From assembly GCF_902459775.1 (NCBI RefSeq), contig NZ_CABPSQ010000003.1, positions 372,001 to 436,000 on the forward strand: DNA of 64,000 nt, given 5' to 3'. Of this stretch, positions 34,743 through 42,345 are shown in pieces (the stretch's first letter is position 1; each line of letters starts with the position of its first letter). This stretch comes from Pandoraea captiosa. GTDB taxonomy: Bacteria; Pseudomonadota; Gammaproteobacteria; Burkholderiales; Burkholderiaceae. The notes beneath the pieces were generated by a model. It saw only the letters and a program-made list of their open reading frames with translations. It was not told the DNA's origin and did no database searches. A program made the position numbers and the translations under genes.

Positions 34743-35459
34743 TTACTCGTCGTCGTAGAGCGTCAGCCCGTCCAGCACGGGCGCGTCGGCATCGAACACC
34801 AACATGCGAACGTCGGCGTGCGCAGCCAGGTGCAACACTTCCACGAGGGACTCCGGCACGCCCTTGGCCCGGTGCTCCTGCCGCAGCTCTTCGGCGGTGA
34901 TGCCCTCGACATGCTGCAGGTTCGCATCCGTCCAGGGCGTGGCGATCAGCTTCAAGCCGACCGCCGGGCTGTAGGGAATGCGGAAGGCGACGAACAGAAA
35001 ACCGCTCGGCGTGGCGATGTCCGCCAGTTCGGCGAGGAAGCGGCCGGCCTCCTCGGTGATGTGCGCCGAACTGATTTCCCAGGCACGGCTGTAGAACCCG
35101 GTCTCGAAGCGCAGGCGGCGTACCACCTCGCGCGCGGCTTCCTCGGAGTAGGTGTCGCCGACGTGCAGCGGCTTGCCGGCTTCTTCGGCCATGACGGCGT
35201 AGACGAGGTTTCGGGCGATGCCGTGGCTGGGACACTGCGCGTCCAGTTCGGGCGGCACGTTCTGGCCTTCCGTGATCAGCGCGAAGTCGTCGCAGAAGAC
35301 GCAGGCATGGCGCTCCACCTGGCTGTCCGGCAGGTGCGACTGCGAGACGTGCAGCGGCAGATAGCTCAGCGGGCAGTCGTCGTCGCAGGAAATGGCGAGC
35401 AGCCGCTGCACGGACAGGCCACCGTAGCCGCGGACGAAGGGATTGTTGGAATGGGACAT
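34743..35459 (-). CDS. Conserved ICE protein with Cys-rich N-terminus, perhaps DUF5983
   Basis: 238 residues. The N-terminal part has several cysteines (ISCDDDCPLSYLPLHVSQ, HACVFCDDF, AQCPSHGIA) that could bind zinc. The middle has VVRRLRFETGFYSRAWEIS and ITEEAGRFLAELADIA. No known catalytic motif. The DUF5983 name is a memory-based guess. GGAGGAAT precedes the start, and a terminator follows the stop. Confidence 0.72.
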   Translation of the reverse strand: MSHSNNPFVRGYGGLSVQRLLAISCDDDCPLSYLPLHVSQSHLPDSQVERHACVFCDDFALITEGQNVPPELDAQCPSHGIARNLVYAVMAEEAGKPLHVGDTYSEEAAREVVRRLRFETGFYSRAWEISSAHITEEAGRFLAELADIATPSGFLFVAFRIPYSPAVGLKLIATPWTDANLQHVEGITAEELRQEHRAKGVPESLVEVLHLAAHADVRMLVFDADAPVLDGLTLYDDE

Positions 35460-35488
35460 GGGATTCCTCCAGCAGAGGATGGCCGAGG

Positions 35489-35508
35489 CAATCCCCTGCC
35501 GGGGATTG
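35489..35508 (-). promoter_or_regulatory. Leader hairpin 10
   Basis: Perfect 8-bp stem CAATCCCC/GGGGATTG with a 4-nt loop, about 30 nt before the start at 35459. Confidence 0.8.
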
Positions 35509-35585
35509 AACCCCAGCGAGTGGATGAAGTGGCAGCCGGTCAGCCGGCCGCGGCGTCGGGCCGCCCTGGTGGCGGGCGGTGCAGA

Positions 35586-35612
35586 TCAGTGGAAGATCAT
35601 GATTCGGGACAT
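35586..35612 (-). CDS. Eight-residue mini-ORF behind a leader hairpin
   Basis: ATG to TGA in nine codons, encoding MSRIMIFH. It has a good ribosome binding site (CAGGAG, 5 nt before ATG) and its own leader hairpin 11, just like the full-length genes around it. It sits upstream of leader hairpin 10 and the 35459 gene. It could be a leader peptide or the remnant of a lost gene. Expression is not shown. Confidence 0.4.
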   Translation of the reverse strand: MSRIMIFH

Positions 35613-35633
35613 GGCCGCTCCTGCGAAAAGAAG

Positions 35634-35669
35634 GAGGGACATGGCCCCGAACGGGGACGCATGTCCCTC
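35634..35669 (-). promoter_or_regulatory. Leader hairpin 11 (before the mini-ORF)
   Basis: Outer stem GAGGGACAT/ATGTCCCTC (9 bp, perfect) with inner CCCC/GGGG stem, about 22 nt before the ATG at 35612. CCCACCCCAC precedes it in RNA sense. Confidence 0.8.
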
Positions 35670-35709
35670 GTGGGGTGGGATGAAAAGACGGTGGGTTGCC
35701 AGGCGCGGC

Positions 35710-36102
35710 TCACCAGCCGTTGTAGTGCAGCGTGAGGTCAGCGATGACCTGGCGCCGTTCCAGATCGAGGCCGCCGAAGTCGGACAGCCCCTCGAAGCCG
35801 CAACGCTTGAGCATCGCGCCGCCCTCGCGGGAGTTGTAGAAGCTCACCATCGCGGACAGGAACATGCGTTGACCGCTGCTCAGCACGCCCAGGGCGTCGT
35901 TGAGCATCAGCATGTTGGGCCGCAGGTCCCACTTGGTGGTGGCACGCTGCAGACCTTCGCGTGTGCCGTCGCCGAACCACTCGTGGCTGGCGATCTGCGC
36001 GCCGCGCTTCCAGGCCTCGAAGAAGGCCTGCGGTGCAGCGTCGAAGTGCGCCTGTTCCAGCGCCATCTGATCGAGCACGTCTTCGGGTAAAGACAGATTC
36101 AT
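35710..36102 (-). CDS. Small conserved ICE protein, function unknown
   Basis: 130 residues from 36102. It contains SHEWFGDGTREGLQRATTK and SSGQRMFLSAMVSFYNSREG, ending LEADLTLHYNGW-like (VIADLTLHYNGW). All-helical and soluble. It is 25 bp downstream of the next gene with no leader hairpin of its own, so it is co-transcribed. I do not recognise a family. Confidence 0.72.
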   Translation of the reverse strand: MNLSLPEDVLDQMALEQAHFDAAPQAFFEAWKRGAQIASHEWFGDGTREGLQRATTKWDLRPNMLMLNDALGVLSSGQRMFLSAMVSFYNSREGGAMLKRCGFEGLSDFGGLDLERRQVIADLTLHYNGW

Positions 36103-36127
36103 GAGAGAACTCCTTGAAGGGTGGGAA

Positions 36128-36364
36128 TCAGGGGTGAGCGCGCTGTGTCCAGGCATGGGTATCCAGGGCGCGCTGTGCTGCGAGGTGGTTTGGGAAATAC
36201 TCGACGGACTCCCGCGATACCGGGCCTTCGTCGTCTTGCGTGCCGATGTAGTGGCCGGCCGCGCTGCGCAGCACCTGTAGCGGCAAACGCTTGCCGGTCC
36301 AGGCCAGCGCCAGCGCACCACTGCGCACTGCGGTTGCAGAGGAGGATGCAGAAGGTTCAGACAT
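36128..36364 (-). CDS. Small conserved ICE protein, function unknown
   Basis: 78 residues from 36364. The core is ALAWTGKRLPLQVLRSAAGH and YIGTQDDEGPVSRESVEYFP, ending AAQRALDTHAWTQR. It may be a small nucleic-acid-associated protein; there is no recognised motif. AAGGAG precedes the start. It is the first gene after element R3. Confidence 0.7.
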   Translation of the reverse strand: MSEPSASSSATAVRSGALALAWTGKRLPLQVLRSAAGHYIGTQDDEGPVSRESVEYFPNHLAAQRALDTHAWTQRAHP

Positions 36365-36394
36365 GCCGTGCTCCTTGGTGGGTCGAGGAGCACG

Positions 36395-36410
36395 CATCCC
36401 GTAGAGGATG
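36395..36410 (-). promoter_or_regulatory. Leader hairpin 12
   Basis: Stem CATCC/GGATG with a 6-nt loop, inside a wider imperfect stem, about 30 nt before the start at 36364. CCACCCG precedes it in RNA sense. Confidence 0.6.
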
Positions 36411-36498
36411 GAGTTCCCCTCGGGTGGTTGAGAAAAGTGCATCGTCGCCAGGCCGGCGAGCGTCCGCGGTGGGCGATGCGAAGCGGACTGGATCGGTC

Positions 36499-36566
36499 AA
36501 CGCGGCGAACCGCGTTGCAGTCTTGAAGACCGGGACTGCCAGGGCATGCCGCTGACGACTGTCAGC
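36499..36566 (-). promoter_or_regulatory. Three-stem conserved intergenic element, copy R3
   Basis: Stem 1 AACGCGG/CCGCGTT, stem 2 GCAGTC/GACTGC with loop TTGAAGACCGG, stem 3 GCTGAC/GTCAGC. GGGCATG follows stem 2. It is the upstream-most copy in transcription order and stands before the small-gene operon. Confidence 0.75.
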
Positions 36567-37142
36567 AACGCATGGCGTGAGGATGGGCGCGAAGCATGGC
36601 TGCCGTCGCAGGGAAAACCGAATCGCGGACGGCCCGCTTTAGGGCAGGCCCGCTCACGGGACAAGGCAAGGACCAGGGCGCCGAAGGCCACGCGGGCCTT
36701 CGGCTGGAGAGGAAGGAAAACCACCTGTGGGCTGCGTCAGCGCGGGCCGTCGTCAAAGCCGTTCGCTGCGTCAGCAATCGCACCCGGCCCGTTTCGTGGC
36801 TGGGGCCGGAATCCTCTGGCGTGCATCCACACACAAAGGGAGCCCGTTGTTCCGCCGGCGGGCACCGGCACGGAATACCCTCGGCCCAAGGGGCCTCCTC
36901 ACGGCTCGCGCGGCGGCAAGGCGTCAGGAAGCCCCTCATGACCGAGGCAAGGCACACCGATCAAGGGAATGGCGGCGGGCGCGATTCGTGGGAGCAATGA
37001 CCTTCTCGCCCCGTCGCCCGATGGCGGGCAGACGGGGCGCGCACACCGTTGCAGAAGGAGACGCGCGCTTTGGAGTCCCGCGCGGTGCGGGACGTTTGCC
37101 TCGCCGCCAGTGAAGGGCCGGCGCGGCAGGGGGAAGCGAGGA
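36567..37142. other. Non-coding stretch between topB and the small-gene block
   Basis: About 575 bp with no credible gene; the open frames in it lack ribosome binding sites and change frame freely. It holds a strong hairpin CCGAAGGCC/GGCCTTCGG near 36680 and another, GTCCCGC/GCGGGAC, near 37070-37090, downstream of the topB stop. Neither has a T-tract on the minus strand. Confidence 0.6.
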
Positions 37143-39158
37143 TCAGGACGCCTTGGAGGCAGCGCGCCGCTTGCGCGGTGCGCTGCGCCGGCCCGTCGGG
37201 GACTCGATCGGCAACGTACCCATGCAGTCCGGGTAGCGCGAGCAGGACCAGAACGCGCCGCTCTTGCCCGTGCGCTGCTGCATCGGTGCGCCGCACTGCG
37301 GGCAGGCCGGCGCCGGCGGCAGCTTGAGCGAGAGCGTTGCGCCGCGGTACTGCTGCACGAGCTGGCCGACCCACACGGACTGCTTCTCGATGAAGGTGTC
37401 CAGCGCCATCTGGCCGGCCTCGATCATGTCGAGCGCCTGCTCCCACACCGCCGTGGTGCCGGGGTCGGCGATGGCCGAGGGCACCGCATCGATGAGCGTG
37501 AATGCCGCGTCGGAAGCGCGGACGGCGCGGCCTTTCTTGACCAGGTAGCCGCGACCGATCAGACCGTTGATGATGTTGGCGCGTGTCGCCTCGGTGCCGA
37601 TGCCGGTGGTATCTCGCAGCTTCTGTTTCAGGCGCGGGTCGGTCACGAACTTGGCGACGGTCTTCATGGCCTTGATCAGCTCGCCCTGCGTGTAGGGTTT
37701 GGGCGGCAGCGTCTTCAGCGCCTTGAGATCCACCTTTCCGACCGGGCAGGACAGGCCCGCATGCAGGGCGGGCAGCACCTGGCTGCGCTGCGCATCCTCG
37801 CCATCGGCATCGTCCGGCCCCGGCGTCGCCAGCACCTCACGCCAGCCGATGACGGCAATCTGCTTGCCCACGGCTGCCAGCGACTGACTGCCGCACGAGA
37901 ACTGCGCTACCGTCCGGTCGAACTCATGGTGCGGGAGGAACTGCGCGAGGTAATGAGCGCGGATCAGCCGGTAGACGGCCAGTTCCTTCTCGTTCATGGC
38001 CGACAGGTTGGCGGGCTCCAGCGTCGGGATGATGCCGTGGTGAGCCGACACCTTGCCGTCGTTCCATGCACGCGAGCGCTGTTGGCGATCCAGGCGCTCG
38101 ATCAGCGGCCGCAGGCTGGGGTCGGTCTTGACCAGGCTGTCGAGTACGGTCGGTACCTCGGCCAGCATGCTCTCGGGCAGGTAGCCCGAATCCGAGCGCG
38201 GATACGTTGTCGCCTTGTGCGTCTCGTACAGCGCCTGGGCAATGTCCAGCGTCTCCTGCACGTCGAGGCCCAACTGCTTGGAGCACACCTCCTGCAGCGT
38301 GCCCAGGTCGAACGGCAGCGGCGGCCCTTCGCGAACGCGCTCGGTTTCTACCGACAGCACCTGGGCGGAGCCGGCCGTGCGCAGGCGCTCGGCGGCCTGC
38401 TGCGCCACCGGCTGTTGCAGGCAGCGGCCCGCATCGTCGGTGCTGCCTTGCGGCGGCGTCCAGCTTGCGACGAAGGACTGGCCTGCATGCGAAAGCGCAA
38501 CCTCGATGGCCCAGAACGGTACGCAGACGAATCGCGCGATCTCGCGATCACGATCGACGACCAACTTCAGCGTCGGCGTCTGCACGCGCCCCACCGACAG
38601 CACGCCGGTATAGCCGGCCTGGCGCCCCAGCAGTGTGAACAAGCGGCTCAGGTTCATTCCGATCAGCCAGTCGGCGCGCGATCGGGCGAGTGCGGAGAAA
38701 TACAGCGGCAGCGTCTCCGCCGAGGGCTTGAGCGCGCCCAGTGCCTTGCGGATGGACGCATCGTTGAGCGCCGACAGCCACAGACGCTGAATCGGCCCGC
38801 GGTAGCCGCATAGCTCGATGATCTCGCGGGCGATCATCTCGCCCTCGCGGTCGGCGTCGGTCGCAATCACCAGCTCGCCCGCCTTGGCGACGAGCTGCTG
38901 CACGACCTTGAATTGCGCTGCGGTCGCCGCCTTGGGCTCGACACGCCAACGCTCAGGAAGAATGGGCAGTTGCTCGATGGCCCAGCGCTTGTATTGCTCG
39001 CCGTAGCCTTCGGGTGGAACCGCCTCCACCAGATGACCGATGCACCAGGTCACGACGACACCGGCGCCGCTGTAGCAGCCGTTGCCGCGTAGACCGGCAC
39101 CCAGCACACGGGCGATGTCCTTGCCCTGGGACGGCTTCTCGCACAGGAACACGCGCAT
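37143..39158 (-). CDS. topB: DNA topoisomerase III (ICE type)
   Basis: 671 residues. The N-terminal TOPRIM domain starts MRVFLCEKPSQGKDIARVLG and includes IATDADREGEMIAREI. The active-site Tyr is in TTYPRSDSGYLPESM near 330. A C-terminal zinc ribbon (CPQCGAPM ... CSRYPDCMG) ends the protein. It relaxes and decatenates DNA through single-strand passage and is a constant backbone gene of this ICE family, where it may help resolve replicating ICE DNA. A perfect palindrome lies 208 bp upstream. Confidence 0.96.
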   Translation of the reverse strand: MRVFLCEKPSQGKDIARVLGAGLRGNGCYSGAGVVVTWCIGHLVEAVPPEGYGEQYKRWAIEQLPILPERWRVEPKAATAAQFKVVQQLVAKAGELVIATDADREGEMIAREIIELCGYRGPIQRLWLSALNDASIRKALGALKPSAETLPLYFSALARSRADWLIGMNLSRLFTLLGRQAGYTGVLSVGRVQTPTLKLVVDRDREIARFVCVPFWAIEVALSHAGQSFVASWTPPQGSTDDAGRCLQQPVAQQAAERLRTAGSAQVLSVETERVREGPPLPFDLGTLQEVCSKQLGLDVQETLDIAQALYETHKATTYPRSDSGYLPESMLAEVPTVLDSLVKTDPSLRPLIERLDRQQRSRAWNDGKVSAHHGIIPTLEPANLSAMNEKELAVYRLIRAHYLAQFLPHHEFDRTVAQFSCGSQSLAAVGKQIAVIGWREVLATPGPDDADGEDAQRSQVLPALHAGLSCPVGKVDLKALKTLPPKPYTQGELIKAMKTVAKFVTDPRLKQKLRDTTGIGTEATRANIINGLIGRGYLVKKGRAVRASDAAFTLIDAVPSAIADPGTTAVWEQALDMIEAGQMALDTFIEKQSVWVGQLVQQYRGATLSLKLPPAPACPQCGAPMQQRTGKSGAFWSCSRYPDCMGTLPIESPTGRRSAPRKRRAASKAS

Positions 39159-39365
39159 GAAGCCTCCTTGGAAATGTGCGGTTCATCGGATGGGCGTCAG
39201 CTTGGCGGGGCCAGGAGATGCCGGCAGCAAGGAAGCCGATTGATGCAGACACCGCTTTGTGATCGGCAGGCGGTCCGTTGCCGCAGCGGTGCGCATAGAC
39301 CGCAGGAGCTGGCACAGCAAGAGCGTCGTTTCTGGAGGGCGGCTGGAACTCTGTGGACGACCTTG

Positions 39366-39388
39366 GAGCTATCCCCTGGGGATAGCTC
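39366..39388. promoter_or_regulatory. Palindromic box 1, upstream of topB
   Basis: GAGCTATCCCC T GGGGATAGCTC: a perfect 11-bp inverted repeat around one base. The 17-base core CTATCCCCTGGGGATAG recurs at 41289 and 42323. The rest of the gap 39159-39452 shows nothing else. Confidence 0.8.
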
Positions 39389-39452
39389 GCTGGTGCATCG
39401 CGGGCGTATGACGGTTGCTACAGCCGCCCTCGGGGGAACGGCGATGGGCGAA

Positions 39453-39836
39453 TTACTGTCCGCCGGCGGGCTTGGCGCTGAGCGCCACCGACTCGATGCG
39501 GTACGGCAGGATGCCCACGCGCCGCGCCTCGACCTTGAACGTCACGCGCTCGTTCTCGTCGGCGTCCTCCCATTCGTCGCGCACGGTGCGGCCCTCGACC
39601 AGCACCCGCATGCCTTTCTGGTACAGCGTCTTCCAGTGCTCGGCGTCGCGGTGCCACAGCTCCACGGGCGCCCAGAAGCCGCCGCGATCTTCGTACTCGC
39701 CGTCCTTCTTCGGGATCGGGTTGTCGAAGTAGACGTTCAGGCGAAGCAGCCGGCGTGGCTCGTCGTTGCCGTTCGGAAATTCGCGGTAGTCCGGCGCAGA
39801 ACCGATGTTGCCCTCGCCGACGAAGTGCGTGCTCAT
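39453..39836 (-). CDS. ssb: Single-stranded DNA-binding protein (ICE-encoded)
   Basis: 127 residues. The OB fold is marked by GNIGSAPDYREF, LLRLNVYFDNP, WAPVELWHRDAEHW and KGMRVLVEGR. The usual acidic C-terminal tail is missing; it ends SAKPAGGQ. ICE SSBs coat the transferred strand. It overlaps DUF3158 by four bases (ATGA). In ICEclc the inrR-ssb operon is a late, bistable target, and the same order is seen here. Confidence 0.93.
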   Translation of the reverse strand: MSTHFVGEGNIGSAPDYREFPNGNDEPRRLLRLNVYFDNPIPKKDGEYEDRGGFWAPVELWHRDAEHWKTLYQKGMRVLVEGRTVRDEWEDADENERVTFKVEARRVGILPYRIESVALSAKPAGGQ

Positions 39837-40381
39837 GGTGACTCCTTGGTGGTGGGTGGAACGGACGCGGTATGCCCGTGGACGCGCCGCAGGTAAGCCG
39901 CTTCGGCCTGCGCGGCCTTGTTGGCGCATTCCAGGGCTTGGCGAGCGATGCTGTGGGTCAGGCTGATCTGCATGTTCAGCACGATGCGCTGCAGTTCGAT
40001 CGCGTACAGCTCGTCGATCAGCGAGGCCGGCGTCGCGGGGTTGGCCAGCAGGGCCTCCCACAACGCCACGCCCATGGAGGAACGGTCGAGGTTGCGCCAG
40101 CGCAGGAAGGTCGTCCCTGCGCCAGTGGCCTGCTGGGCCAGTTGCACGTCGAGCAGACTGAATGGATAGGCGCGCGCCTGGGGCAGCACGCGCCGCTGCG
40201 CCAGGCCAATCACGTCGTCGCGCAGCGCTGCGCACTGGCTGGCCCAGGTCTCCAGACTCCCCTTACCCTTAAAAGGCTGTAAAAGGCCTTTTAGGTAGCC
40301 TGCGTGTTCCAGCCGCTGGAAGTCCGCCTGTTCCAGCGCCACGAAGCGCGTGGAGTGGCTGATAGGGGGCGATGCTGTCAT
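39833..40381 (-). CDS. DUF3158 family ICE protein (InrR-like by position)
   Basis: 182 residues. Segments RFVALEQADFQRLEHAGYLKG, SLLDVQLAQQATGAGTTFLRW-like (split) and LIDELYAIELQRIVLNMQ define DUF3158. By size and position ahead of ssb it may match InrR, the integrase regulator of ICEclc, but I rely on memory for that. It overlaps both neighbours by four bases, giving a three-gene operon TIGR03761-DUF3158-ssb. Confidence 0.85.
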   Translation of the reverse strand: MTASPPISHSTRFVALEQADFQRLEHAGYLKGLLQPFKGKGSLETWASQCAALRDDVIGLAQRRVLPQARAYPFSLLDVQLAQQATGAGTTFLRWRNLDRSSMGVALWEALLANPATPASLIDELYAIELQRIVLNMQISLTHSIARQALECANKAAQAEAAYLRRVHGHTASVPPTTKESP

Positions 40382-41166
40382 GCGCCAGCACCCTCATCGC
40401 CCGCCGCACCATCGGCTGCGCCACCCGTGGGAGCCTGCGCATCGGGCACGATGGCAGGCGCAGCAGGCGGCGTGCCGGGCTTGTTCGTCCGCCGCGCGAT
40501 GGGTGGCGCGAAGCGCGAGCGGCGCGTGCCTTCCAGCACGTCCTGCGGCAACTCGCCGAACTTCTCCAGCGCCGCTCGCGCCGCCGCGTTCTTCGCCGCG
40601 AAGTCGTCGCGCGTCGTGCCCGAGTAGCGGTACTGCTGGGCCAGCGAGAACAGGCTGCGCAGCGCGTGCGCACCATCATTGAGCCAGCGCTCCAAGGTGC
40701 TGCGGTCGATCAGCGCCGTGTGGTGCGCCAGGATGAGTTTGCGTGCCAGGTCGTCGTAGTCGGCCAGCAGATACACCGCCATGAAGCCGAGCTGGGCGTT
40801 CACGAACAGCGGCAGCTTCACCGGCTGCACGTTCATGTTCTCGCCCAGCGACAGCGCCGCTGGCACGTCGGCCAAGGCCTGATCCACCTGGTCGCGCAGG
40901 GTCTGCAGACGGGTCTTGGTGTCGGCGAGCTTGTCCTCGATCCGCAACATCCACCAGTCCGAGTACGGGTCGTCCTGCTCGGCGCCGCGCTTCATCTTGT
41001 TCATGGCGCCGATGAAGCCGTTGAGACCGATGATGCCTGGGCGCCCCTCGGTCGGCGCGCGGCCGTGCCAGATGCGCGAAGCGTGGTGCGTGTGCAGCGT
41101 CAGCGACATCGCGCTGCGCAGCGATCCGAGATTCAGTTGCAGGGGTTCTGTGCGTTCGTTGGCCAT
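40378..41166 (-). CDS. ICE protein of the PFL_4669 family (TIGR03761)
   Basis: 262 residues. The N-terminal half has LHTHHASRIWHGRAPTEGR and IIGLNGFIGAMNKMKRGAEQ, then DDPYSDWWMLRIEDKLADTK, which are the TIGR03761 family blocks. A Pro/Ala-rich tail follows. It is the first gene of the operon with DUF3158 and ssb. A palindromic box is 121 bp upstream. The molecular role is unknown. Confidence 0.88.
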   Translation of the reverse strand: MANERTEPLQLNLGSLRSAMSLTLHTHHASRIWHGRAPTEGRPGIIGLNGFIGAMNKMKRGAEQDDPYSDWWMLRIEDKLADTKTRLQTLRDQVDQALADVPAALSLGENMNVQPVKLPLFVNAQLGFMAVYLLADYDDLARKLILAHHTALIDRSTLERWLNDGAHALRSLFSLAQQYRYSGTTRDDFAAKNAAARAALEKFGELPQDVLEGTRRSRFAPPIARRTNKPGTPPAAPAIVPDAQAPTGGAADGAAGDEGAGA

Positions 41167-41286
41167 GGGAGCGACTCGCGGTGAATTGGCGAGTCGCCAG
41201 CATCGGCATCGGCCGGAAGGCTGTCAGTCAACAAACCGCAGCCCATGCGCGCCCGGTTTGTTCCGCGCGGAAGGCTGTGTGTGCCG

Positions 41287-41305
41287 GCTATCCCCTGGGG
41301 ATAGC
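41287..41305. promoter_or_regulatory. Palindromic box 2, upstream of TIGR03761-DUF3158-ssb
   Basis: GCTATCCCC T GGGGATAGC, perfect 9-bp inverted repeat around one base, sharing the 17-base core with boxes 1 and 3. Confidence 0.8.
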
Positions 41306-41354
41306 TCGGCGGATGTGTTCGCGGCTCGCGCGGAGGTGAGACCGCGTTGCGGGG

Positions 41355-42209
41355 CTATGCTTCGCGAGGTCTGTACCAGGCGGCCCGTTGCCCCTCCACC
41401 TCACGGTAGCGAAGCTCGAACAGGCGGCACTCATGCACCACCTGCCGCCAACTGCTGCAGCCGTACTTGGCTGGAAGCTGCTCGGGATGCCGGTCCGCGA
41501 TCCAGCGGCCAGCGGCGGCGATGGGTGTCCAGCCCTCGACGGCCAACTGCGCGGCGGCCTCGCCCAGCGCGCGGACGATGCCGGCGGCCGGCCAGTCCAC
41601 CGTGCCGTCCGGCGCGATGCCATTGACCACCAGGTCGTGGAACACATCCGACTGGACGAACTCCGCTGCCAGGCGCCGCGCCTGATCCATGTGCTCGGCC
41701 CAGCCGCGCAGCTGCTCGAAGTGTTGATCGATGCGCGTGTAGGCGGAACCGAGTTCGTCCTGTGCAACGCGGCACCCGTCCACGGTCCATAGATCGTGCT
41801 GATCGATGAAGTGGTGCACCAGGGTGTTGCGCAGCGATACCAGGTCTTTGAGGTCGGCCTGGGTGTTGGCGTAGTCCTGCGCAGACAGGCTCAGTTGCAC
41901 GCGCGTGCGAAAGGAAATCACGTCGCCGGGAAGATCGTCGTCGCGTTCCTCGCCGCCATTTCCATCGGTGACGACATACGAACCAAACAGTTGTCCGACC
42001 AACGTGCCCAGGGTCTTGGTCGCGGCATCTTCAATCCGCGCTGCGCGAATGGCCTCCAGCGAATGCGCCGGGCCTGAAATCTCGTGGTGGGCCACGATGG
42101 CTTTCATGAGGCGCTCGTATTGTTGAAGGCGCAACAGGCATCTGCCCAGCAAGCGCTGAACGTCTTGCTGTAGTGGTTGCAGTGCGTTTGTGGCGGGGGA
42201 AGTCGTCAT
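41355..42209 (-). CDS. OST-HTH/LOTUS-domain ICE protein
   Basis: 284 residues from 42209 (MTTSPATNALQP); an in-frame ATG at 42278 is possible but has no ribosome binding site either. The N-terminal two thirds are helical with LVSLRNTLVHHFIDQHDL. The C-terminal region GWTPIAAAGRWIADRHPEQL ... SSWRQVVHECRLFELRYR is the LOTUS/OST-HTH type, which binds RNA (G-rich or structured). An RNA-binding protein next to the structured leaders described here is suggestive. Palindromic box 3 lies upstream. Confidence 0.8.
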   Translation of the reverse strand: MTTSPATNALQPLQQDVQRLLGRCLLRLQQYERLMKAIVAHHEISGPAHSLEAIRAARIEDAATKTLGTLVGQLFGSYVVTDGNGGEERDDDLPGDVISFRTRVQLSLSAQDYANTQADLKDLVSLRNTLVHHFIDQHDLWTVDGCRVAQDELGSAYTRIDQHFEQLRGWAEHMDQARRLAAEFVQSDVFHDLVVNGIAPDGTVDWPAAGIVRALGEAAAQLAVEGWTPIAAAGRWIADRHPEQLPAKYGCSSWRQVVHECRLFELRYREVEGQRAAWYRPREA

Positions 42210-42322
42210 GTCGATCGTCGGCCGGGCTCGTGCGTGGCTGTCCTCGTCTGATTCACAGGCGACAGTTTCGCCTGTCATTCGGCGGGCGACAATCGAGCGC
42301 GGCGGAAAGATGTCTGTTCCAG

Positions 42323-42339
42323 CTATCCCCTGGGGATAG
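42323..42339. promoter_or_regulatory. Palindromic box 3, upstream of the LOTUS gene
   Basis: CTATCCCC T GGGGATAG, perfect 8-bp inverted repeat around one base, identical to the core of boxes 1 and 2. Confidence 0.8.
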
Positions 42340-42345
42340 TCAACA

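Noticed and set aside
36546-36941. Open frames in the gap before topB
   Set aside because: Frames overlap on both strands, lack ribosome binding sites and cross a strong hairpin; one overlaps the R3 element.
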